DNA of 5,736 nt from positions 2,159,418 to 2,165,153 of the forward strand of contig CP070641.1 of assembly GCA_020354085.1 (NCBI GenBank), given 5' to 3'. Made by a program: the position numbers and the translations under genes. The notes beneath the pieces were generated by a model. It worked only from the letters and a program-made list of their open reading frames with translations, had not been told where the DNA came from and did no database searches. Within the stretch, counting starts at the first letter, position 1; each line of letters starts with the position of its first letter. Below are positions 1 through 4,972 of the stretch, in pieces. This DNA comes from Pseudomonadota bacterium (GTDB lineage Bacteria > Pseudomonadota > Gammaproteobacteria > Acidiferrobacterales > Sulfurifustaceae).

Positions 1-557
1 GCGCGTGCATCGCTGACACCCGGGCTCTCGGAGATGAGGACGCGCATGCCGAAGGCTTGGGCAAGCCTTCCCACCGCCCGACCGAGGCTGCCGTGGCCCA
101 CGATTCCCATGGCGTGCCTGGCCAGGTCGCGGATCGGGAAATTGTGCAGACAGAAGGTTTCGGCGCGCGACCATTCGCCGTCGCGCACCGCCTGCTGGTA
201 GCGCGCCAGGTTGCGCCTGAGCGCGAGCAGCAACGCGAACACGTGCTCGGGCACGGTGTTGGTGGCGTAACCGCGCACGTTGCAGACCGCGATCCCTTGA
301 CGCTTGGCGGCGGCCGTATCGATGTTGTCGACCCCGGTCGCGGCCGCGCAAATGAGCCGCAGCGACGGCAACGCAGTGATGAGGCTACCGGGCACTTTGA
401 CCTTGTTGGTAATAATCACGCGCGCGTCGCTGGCGCGCTCGGCGACCTCCACGGACTTACTCGTCGGATACTCGATCCATTGGCTTTCTTCCAATGTTTC
501 CGTGGCAAAACGCACCTCGGCAGCGAAGGTAGCGCGGTCGAGAAACACGATTTTCAT
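1..557 (-). CDS. D-2-hydroxyacid dehydrogenase (glycerate/phosphoglycerate dehydrogenase type), C-terminus outside window
   Basis: Partial gene: 185 codons are present and the reading frame runs off the left edge. The protein starts MKIVFLDRATF and shows the family landmarks in order. These are ATGVDNID at residues 73-80, the YATNTVPEHVFALLLALRRN region at about 97-116, and the NAD-binding loop GHGSLG (GxGxxG) at 154-159. The next strand, MRVLIS (171-176), ends at E177, the position where an acidic residue binds the NAD ribose and favours NADH over NADPH. Family members reduce 2-oxoacids such as hydroxypyruvate to D-2-hydroxyacids in the cytoplasm and are usually about 310-330 residues, so roughly 40 % is missing, including the catalytic Arg/Glu/His. 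The layout most resembles glycerate dehydrogenase (HprA-like), but substrate cannot be fixed from this half. The ATG at 557 is the only plausible start. It has no Shine-Dalgarno and lies 6 nt after a -10 box. The gene diverges from the one at 664. Confidence 0.9.
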   Translation of the reverse strand, partial: MKIVFLDRATFAAEVRFATETLEESQWIEYPTSKSVEVAERASDARVIITNKVKVPGSLITALPSLRLICAAATGVDNIDTAAAKRQGIAVCNVRGYATNTVPEHVFALLLALRRNLARYQQAVRDGEWSRAETFCLHNFPIRDLARHAMGIVGHGSLGRAVGRLAQAFGMRVLISESPGVSDAR

Positions 558-563
558 GCGCCG

Positions 564-592
564 CTTGTACGGGCTTCGTTGGGCTTTGTCAA
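564..592 (-). promoter_or_regulatory. Sigma-70-type promoter of the D-2-hydroxyacid dehydrogenase gene
   Basis: On the minus strand a perfect -35 box TTGACA (592-587) is followed after exactly 17 bp by TACAAG (569-564), which matches four of six positions of the -10 consensus. The -10 box ends 6 nt before the ATG at 557, so a normal start site would fall on or next to the A of the start codon. This predicts a leaderless transcript. The boxes are read directly; promoter activity is inferred. Confidence 0.6.
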
Positions 593-600
593 AGCGCTGC

Positions 601-622
601 CGCGCTGGCGAGGGCCAGCGCG
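601..622. repeat. Perfect 9-bp inverted repeat (hairpin or operator) between divergent genes
   Basis: The arms CGCGCTGGC (601-609) and GCCAGCGCG (614-622) are exact reverse complements separated by the tetraloop GAGG. The repeat lies 8 bp upstream of the -35 box of the leftward dehydrogenase promoter and 41 bp before the ATG of the rightward gene at 664. There is no T-tract on either side, so it is not a standard intrinsic terminator. It could be an operator for a dimeric regulator or an RNA hairpin; the sequence does not decide. Confidence 0.45.
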
Positions 623-663
623 AGTCACTACCATAACCCACACCAACCACCTTCACCCACATC

Positions 664-1251
664 ATGACCGACGCCACGCCACGTCACCGCGACATCACCT
701 CCCGCTATCGTCAGCACGGGGGGAGCATTCTGATCGAGATGAAGCTCAATACGGCGACGCAGCTGTTCAACTCGCTCGACCCCTCGCCGTTCCACGAGAA
801 AGATCTCGACGATGACGCTGCCGAATATATCGTCAGTACCGCGCGTGACTTCCCGCTGAAGGCACCACTGCGCCTGGAGATTTACTTACCACCTGATCAA
901 ATACGGCAGGACACTGAGGAATCCGTCACAAACGCTGTCCATAACTTCTTCGACTACAAGACCGAGGTAGTCGACAGCGACTTGCGCACCGTCTTGCGTC
1001 AGGGTCGCGTTAGTCTGCTGATTGGGCTGACCTTCCTGTCCGCCTGTTTGTTCGCCCGCCAATTGCTTGGCACACAACTTCCCCAGGGAACGGTGCGCGA
1101 AATCCTGGCCGAGGGACTTCTCATCAGCGGCTGGGTCGCGATGTGGCGACCGATTCAGATCTTCTTGTACGAGTGGTGGCCGATTCGCAACCTGCGACGC
1201 CTTTACCACAAATTGAGTCACCTGAAGATTGATGTGCGCGCACGCGATTGA
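664..1251 (+). CDS. Conserved membrane protein of unknown function, two transmembrane helices
   Basis: A 195-residue protein that I cannot assign to a named family with a function. Residues 1-110 are soluble and charged, with a SLDPSPFHEKDLDDDAAEYI stretch at about 37-56, a possible beta strand LRLEIYLP (69-76), and an acidic helix at 80-105. Two hydrophobic segments follow at about 115-132 (VSLLIGLTFLSACLFA) and 147-168 (ILAEGLLISGWVAMW onward). After them come the aromatic motif EWWPIRNLRRLY (170-181) and a basic tail, which would favour a cytoplasmic C-terminus. The upstream hairpin and G-free leader include no Shine-Dalgarno for the ATG at 664. An internal ATG at 739 lies 12 nt after a GGGGGGAG run and is an alternative start, but it would remove the RYRQHGGSILIE segment, which reads like conserved domain sequence. 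The gene overlaps the following hydrolase by 20 bp, so the two are very probably one transcript with coupled translation. Confidence 0.75.
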   Translation: MTDATPRHRDITSRYRQHGGSILIEMKLNTATQLFNSLDPSPFHEKDLDDDAAEYIVSTARDFPLKAPLRLEIYLPPDQIRQDTEESVTNAVHNFFDYKTEVVDSDLRTVLRQGRVSLLIGLTFLSACLFARQLLGTQLPQGTVREILAEGLLISGWVAMWRPIQIFLYEWWPIRNLRRLYHKLSHLKIDVRARD

Positions 1252-2131
1252 TTCCAGCGAACGCATCGCGAACCTCAGCATGCCGGACGGCGTGCTCCTG
1301 CACTATCGGCTGCTGCGCACGCAAACCAATGCCACCACTGTGATCGTGCTGCTGCATGGGTTATCGAGCAACTTGACGCGCTGGTCCGAGCTGGTCGCGC
1401 ACACCACTCTAAAGGACCGCTGGGATGTCTTGCGGGTCGACTTGCGCGGTCACGGTCGATCGCTGACACGCAAGCCGATCGGTATGCGCGTGTGGTGCGA
1501 GGATTTACTACGGTTGCTCGCGCACGAGGGATACGCCCGCGCCATCTTCATCGGCCACAGTCTGGGTGCACAGGTGGCAGTCAGCTTCGCGCATCGCTAT
1601 CCCGAGCGCACCATCGGCCTGGCGCTCATTGACCCGGTTTTCGCCGAGGCCCTGCACGGCACCATGCGCTGGTTGGCGCGCCTGCGGCCGCTGCTTTACC
1701 TGGTGGTTGGATGCATTCGGCTGGCCAACGCGCTCGGTATCTACCGCCGCCACATCCCGCTGCGCGACTTGCAGGAACTCGATCGCCGTACGCGCGCCGC
1801 GCTCGCTGCTGCTGGCCGGCCGGAGGAAATCGTCTCGCGCTACACTTCGCCCAGCGCCGACATCAGGCACTTTCCGAGCGCGCACTATTTCAAGGAGTTG
1901 ATCGAGGTAACCCGCCCGCTGCCGCCGCTTGAAGAAATACCGGTACCGGTACTGTTCGTGCTGTCGAAAGGCGTCACCTTCTCGCGTCCGGAAGTGGTGC
2001 GTGCGGCCATCGAGCGCGCACCGAACGCGCAAACCGCGATCATTGATTGCTACCACTGGCCGTTGACCGAAAAGCCGGACGATGTGCGGCGCGCACTGGA
2101 ACAGTGGTGCGCAACGTTAACGAGAAGCTAG
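1232..2131 (+). CDS. Alpha/beta-hydrolase fold protein
   Basis: A 299-residue protein that is full length for this superfamily. Counting from the ATG at 1232, the first beta strand TTVIVLLHG carries the oxyanion-hole HG at 42-43. DLRGHGRS follows at 70-77, and the nucleophile elbow GHSLG lies at 108-112 with Ser110. The strand GLALIDP ends at Asp134. A helical cap covers about 140-225, the strand VPVLFVL lies at 238-244, and the C-terminal DCYHWPL (272-278) supplies the catalytic His275. The usual acid after the VLFVL strand is absent (see findings). Family members hydrolyse esters, lactones or thioesters; the substrate is not predictable here. No signal peptide is visible, so it is probably cytoplasmic. 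The start is uncertain: TTG at 1229 and ATG at 1280 are alternatives. I prefer 1232 because it overlaps the end of the upstream gene, as in coupled operons. The stop codon overlaps that of the convergent gene. Confidence 0.88.
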   Translation: MCAHAIDSSERIANLSMPDGVLLHYRLLRTQTNATTVIVLLHGLSSNLTRWSELVAHTTLKDRWDVLRVDLRGHGRSLTRKPIGMRVWCEDLLRLLAHEGYARAIFIGHSLGAQVAVSFAHRYPERTIGLALIDPVFAEALHGTMRWLARLRPLLYLVVGCIRLANALGIYRRHIPLRDLQELDRRTRAALAAAGRPEEIVSRYTSPSADIRHFPSAHYFKELIEVTRPLPPLEEIPVPVLFVLSKGVTFSRPEVVRAAIERAPNAQTAIIDCYHWPLTEKPDDVRRALEQWCATLTRS

Positions 2132-3594
2132 GCGACCATCTGCGTATTCAGTTGTTCAGGCGAGATGCCGTGCTCACGCAGAAAGCGCCCGGATGCCTCG
2201 GTAAAATCGGCGGGGCCCGCCACATAGAAATCGAACTCCACGAGCCTGCCGTGGGAAGCGGCGATCGACTGCAGCGCGGCGGCGTAATTCCCATCCGCCG
2301 CGAGCGCGGTGAAATGAAAGTTGTCGAGGGCATCCGACCAGGCGCGGCACAGGTTTCTCAAATAATGACCGCCACCCGCCTCGCTTGCGAACCAATAGAG
2401 ATTGATCGTCTCGGCAACCTCAAGCGCCATGGCGTGTTCAACCAGGCTCTTGATCGGCGCGAATCCAGTTCCCCCGGCGAGAAACACCAGCGGGCGCGGC
2501 GACTCCTCGCGTAGGATGAAATCGCCCGATGGACCTTCCACCATCACCAGGTCGTTGGTCTTGAGTTGGCCGAACGCATACTCGGTGAGCGGTGTCGCGT
2601 CCGACGCGCGCAAATGAAACTCCAAGTGGCGCTCGTCACACGGGCAACTGGCGATCGGCAGTTCCTCGGACGCCCCGCCGACCTCGAGCGTGGCCGACTG
2701 GCCGGCAAGAAAACGCAAACGATTGGAGCGCGGCATCAGCAATTGCAGCCGCAACATGGCATTTCCGCTCAGCCGATCGATCCGTTGCACGCGCGCGGAG
2801 ACGGTCTGTAACGGAATGTCGGTCGGCTTGCCGGCTTCGCTCGCCTCGACGACCAGATCGGTCACCGCGGTATTGGAACACAACAGCGTGTAACCACGCG
2901 CCTTCTCCGCTTCGCTCAAGGTGTAGTCGTGATGGCGAACCTTCTTGACTTGACCCGAGACGACACGCGCTTTGCACAGCCCACAATTGCCATTGCTGCA
3001 ACCGTAGTCGAGCGACAAACCGGCGTGCAGCGCGGCGTCGAGTATGGTGTCGTTGCCCTCGACGAAGAACTCGCGATTGCTGGGCAACACCTGTACGTGC
3101 GCCGCCATCAGCCGTAACACGCAGACTTGTGCCATAAGCCTTGCTGTGACCTCTTTCTCGGCGATAACGGCATCGCGCTGGTCGTGCAACCATTTCTTCA
3201 GGCTCGCCGCGGCGACCTGTACCCCGCCGCCGGTGCGTTCGAGTTCACCGAAACGCATCTCCAGCGCATCGAGAATATTGCGATAGTGCGAGAATTGCGC
3301 CCGCGTCCAGCTGAGCTCGCGGCCGAGCTCCAACACTCGCGTAGCAAGCACCTCCGGATCGGGGAGGATGCGTTCGCGAATGCGCCGCGCATAAGCCGAC
3401 TCACGCAGATGCGCAAGCCGCTCCAGCACAGCGTTGTCTTCGAGTCGGGTCTTGGGAAAAACCTTGAGCAGGTCCGATGCCTTGACCATGCCCTCGAAGG
3501 TTGGCAGCTCGCCGTCCTTGATACGCTTTTGCAGCGTGCCGCGGGGCACTCCGACAAGTCGCGCGGCCCGGCTAAGCGTCAGCAATTCAGGCAT
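2128..3594 (-). CDS. Helix-turn-helix / [2Fe-2S] ferredoxin / flavin-NAD(P)H reductase fusion protein
   Basis: A 488-residue fusion, numbered from the ATG at 3594. Residues 4-47 (LLTLSRAARLVGV, RGTLQKRIKDGELPTFEG) form a MerR/excisionase-type helix-turn-helix. Residues about 52-157 are a charged helical, probably coiled-coil linker. A plant-type ferredoxin domain covers about 165-255, with cluster ligands Cys199, Cys204, Cys207 and Cys239 (CX4CX2CX31C; GCSNGNCGLCK, LLCSN). An FNR-like flavin domain lies at about 265-365, and the NAD(P)-binding domain has GGTGFAP at 374-380 and YVAGPADF near 457-464. The ferredoxin-reductase part resembles CDP-6-deoxy-glucoseen reductase (AscD-like) and oxygenase reductases, which pass electrons from NAD(P)H through flavin to the cluster. 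Those enzymes normally have no DNA-binding domain. The usual RxYS FAD motif reads ELPIAS here. An ATG at 3618 would add eight residues; I prefer 3594 because the HTH domain begins at once and GGTG lies 5 nt upstream. It is transcribed alone or after the lipoprotein gene. Confidence 0.88.
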   Translation of the reverse strand: MPELLTLSRAARLVGVPRGTLQKRIKDGELPTFEGMVKASDLLKVFPKTRLEDNAVLERLAHLRESAYARRIRERILPDPEVLATRVLELGRELSWTRAQFSHYRNILDALEMRFGELERTGGGVQVAAASLKKWLHDQRDAVIAEKEVTARLMAQVCVLRLMAAHVQVLPSNREFFVEGNDTILDAALHAGLSLDYGCSNGNCGLCKARVVSGQVKKVRHHDYTLSEAEKARGYTLLCSNTAVTDLVVEASEAGKPTDIPLQTVSARVQRIDRLSGNAMLRLQLLMPRSNRLRFLAGQSATLEVGGASEELPIASCPCDERHLEFHLRASDATPLTEYAFGQLKTNDLVMVEGPSGDFILREESPRPLVFLAGGTGFAPIKSLVEHAMALEVAETINLYWFASEAGGGHYLRNLCRAWSDALDNFHFTALAADGNYAAALQSIAASHGRLVEFDFYVAGPADFTEASGRFLREHGISPEQLNTQMVA

Positions 3595-3618
3595 TGATGC
3601 ACCGTGCAGCCACTGCAT

Positions 3619-3633
3619 GAAGGCTACGCCTTC
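3619..3633. repeat. Short perfect inverted repeat upstream of the HTH-reductase gene
   Basis: GAAGGC-TAC-GCCTTC: 6-bp arms with a 3-nt spacer, directly abutting the alternative ATG at 3618 and 25 bp before the preferred ATG at 3594. On the transcript it would place the AAGG of a possible ribosome-binding site inside a stem. Because the gene encodes a helix-turn-helix protein, an autoregulatory operator is possible. Chance occurrence in GC-rich DNA is also possible. Confidence 0.35.
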
Positions 3634-3693
3634 GCGCCGCTCCTGACAACTTGCCGCGTCAGTCGCCCTGCAAGAATTGGGACAATCCGAAGA

Positions 3694-4149
3694 CTAGAAC
3701 AAATCGGATACTTGCGCGGAGCGCCACGCGACCCGCATGGCACGCCAGTCAGACCCTTCGCGTGCCAAGCTGATGTCCAAGCGATGAATATCCGCCGCAA
3801 TTCCATCGAGCGATGCGTTGCTGGGAAATGGCGTCCCGGCGAGGGCCGCCGCAATCACGACTTCGGCACGATCGGGTGCTGGAAACCGGATGGAGACGAT
3901 GCGGGTCAAAAGATGGATAGAATCATGGCGCAAGAAGTACACGCGCAGCAAACGACCAAGTGTCTGCCGATCTCGGCCATCGTCGTCTTTGTAGCGTTCA
4001 GAAACTAACGCTGTAAGCGCCGTCACGTCTTTGCTCGTCGCGGCGTGTTCGGCTTGCGCCAACAAGGCGCGCACCTGGGCTTCAGGCGCCGGTGCGCGCG
4101 TACACGCCATCAGACCAAGAGAGATCGCCAGCACCAGAACACTTCGCAT
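3694..4149 (-). CDS. Small putative lipoprotein of unknown function, possibly NTF2/SnoaL-like
   Basis: A 151-residue protein. The N-terminus MRSVLVLAISLGLMAC is a lipoprotein signal peptide: an Arg, a hydrophobic core, and lipobox LMAC with Cys16 as the lipidation site. The +2 residue is Thr, not Asp, which by the E. coli Lol rule suggests the outer membrane. The mature part opens with a helix (VRALLAQAEHAATSKDVTALTALVS), and the region 75-140 looks like alternating beta strands (IHLLTRIVSIRF, AEVVIAAALA, HRLDISLAR, WRAMRVAW). This helix-then-curved-sheet order is typical of small NTF2/SnoaL-like domains, but no catalytic motif is visible, so that is a weak fold guess. No Shine-Dalgarno is seen before the ATG at 4149. 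An AATACT box ends 5 nt upstream and could be a -10. The gene lies 69 bp after DUF1614 and 75-100 bp before the HTH-reductase gene, all on the same strand, so co-transcription is possible but not shown. Confidence 0.72.
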   Translation of the reverse strand: MRSVLVLAISLGLMACTRAPAPEAQVRALLAQAEHAATSKDVTALTALVSERYKDDDGRDRQTLGRLLRVYFLRHDSIHLLTRIVSIRFPAPDRAEVVIAAALAGTPFPSNASLDGIAADIHRLDISLAREGSDWRAMRVAWRSAQVSDLF

Positions 4150-4180
4150 AAAGGAGTATTCCCGCTTTTAGCTTGTTACA

Positions 4181-4209
4181 AACGATCCTTGCTCACACCA
4201 CAACGATCC
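4181..4209. repeat. Pair of direct 8-bp repeats AACGATCC spaced 21 bp
   Basis: AACGATCC occurs at 4181-4188 and 4202-4209, start-to-start distance 21 bp, about two helical turns. A shared TCAC also follows each copy at the same offset. Both lie in the 69-bp gap between the DUF1614 stop and the lipoprotein start, where a promoter for the lipoprotein gene would be expected. They could be tandem binding sites on one face of the helix. The repeat is short, so chance is not excluded. Confidence 0.3.
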
Positions 4210-4218
4210 CCAGTCACG

Positions 4219-4893
4219 CTACGCCAGCAGCACCGCGAGTATGCCTGTCATGAAGATGCCGTCAAACGTACCCGCGCCGCCGATGGCTGCACGCGGCGCG
4301 CCGAGGCGCCGGATTTCCGGCAAGTGCAAGAGGTCTGCGCCGATCAACACCCCGAGCGTGCCGGAGATGTAAGCAAGCGGTGCGCTCTGCGCCGGATTGA
4401 GCGCTAGCGCCACCAGCGCGGCGGCTACCGGCGCGAGCAGTATCGGCATGCCGATGCCTATGCCCGGGATGGGGCGGCTCGCGATATAGCTCAAGAAAGC
4501 GACCGTTCCGACGCCGACAAAGAGCTCAAGCGACGCAAGCCCACTGTGACGCCAAAGATAAATTGAGAACAACGCGGGAATCACGCAACCGCCAACGTTG
4601 ACCGCCAGCAAGGTGCGACCGCGAAACTGCCGCGCGGGATGACGCAGCAGTCGCGGCCACAACGGTTCCGCCGATGGCGTGGGTAGTACAGGCGTTTCGG
4701 CGCGCAGGTACGCGACGGGCAGATTAACGGCGCTGCCGACCAGGGAAACACCAAGTAACGCGAAGGCCGATAGCGGCGACAGCCCGAGCTTGTCAAAGAC
4801 TACCGTAATCGCGCCGAACTGCACGGCCACTGCGAGCAGTGCCAGCAAGACGACAAACGCCAGGAAACTGCGCGGCACGAACGGTGATGGCAT
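4219..4893 (-). CDS. DUF1614 family integral membrane protein
   Basis: A 224-residue, strongly hydrophobic protein with about six membrane segments, approximately at 10-32, 38-62, 93-113, 119-137, 149-165 and 171-188, plus a hydrophobic C-terminus at 204-224. The diagnostic stretches are NVGGCVIPALFSIYLWRHS (99-117), RPIPGIGIGMP (140-150), AYISGTLGVLIGADLLHL (174-191) and GAPRAAIGGAGTFDGIFMTG (198-217). These are the signatures I associate with DUF1614, whose function is unknown. The length is normal for the family and the protein is complete. Two acidic residues lie in otherwise apolar segments, Asp187 (GADLL) and Asp211 (GTFDGIF). The ATG at 4893 has no Shine-Dalgarno. The gene begins only 16 nt beyond the terminator that closes the upstream protease gene, so it needs its own promoter or read-through. 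A TAGACT box ends 6 nt before the ATG. Confidence 0.85.
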   Translation of the reverse strand: MPSPFVPRSFLAFVVLLALLAVAVQFGAITVVFDKLGLSPLSAFALLGVSLVGSAVNLPVAYLRAETPVLPTPSAEPLWPRLLRHPARQFRGRTLLAVNVGGCVIPALFSIYLWRHSGLASLELFVGVGTVAFLSYIASRPIPGIGIGMPILLAPVAAALVALALNPAQSAPLAYISGTLGVLIGADLLHLPEIRRLGAPRAAIGGAGTFDGIFMTGILAVLLA

Positions 4894-4909
4894 GTCATGA
4901 GTCTAGGCC

Positions 4910-4951
4910 ACAAAAACAAACGCCCGGTGCGGGGCCTCCCCCCACCGGGCG
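4910..4951 (-). terminator. Rho-independent terminator of the Do-family protease gene
   Basis: On the minus strand a perfect 9-bp GC stem, CGCCCGGTG (4951-4943) pairing with CACCGGGCG (4929-4921), is extended by a GGGG/CCCC-rich inner stem around a short loop. It is followed directly by TTTGTTTTTGT (4920-4910). It begins 22 nt after the protease stop codon. There is no T-tract on the plus strand, so it acts leftward only. Confidence 0.9.
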
Positions 4952-4972
4952 CTGCGGGTGCCGTTACAACCG

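Noticed and set aside
57..815. 252-codon open frame on the plus strand
   Set aside because: It lies antisense to the dehydrogenase, whose protein shows clear family motifs, and then runs into the membrane-protein gene. It is low-complexity and His/Arg-rich, as expected of a shadow frame in GC-rich DNA.
1508..2056. 182-codon minus-strand frame inside the hydrolase
   Set aside because: Antisense to an intact alpha/beta-hydrolase with GHSLG and catalytic His; composition is typical of a shadow frame.
2209..2221. GGCGGG-G-CCCGCC inverted repeat near the end of the convergent genes, considered as a terminator
   Set aside because: It lies inside the reductase coding region, has a one-base loop and no T-tract on either side.
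2047..2514. 155-codon plus-strand frame across the convergent gene ends
   Set aside because: It overlaps the hydrolase C-terminus in another frame and is antisense to the reductase NAD domain; no domain is recognisable.
2636..3193. 185-codon minus-strand frame inside the HTH-reductase gene
   Set aside because: Same strand but a different frame from the ferredoxin/flavin domains; Arg-rich and without motifs.
3127..3597. 156-codon plus-strand frame opposite the HTH and linker region
   Set aside because: The minus-strand frame there has a clear HTH and continues into the ferredoxin domain, so this is a shadow.
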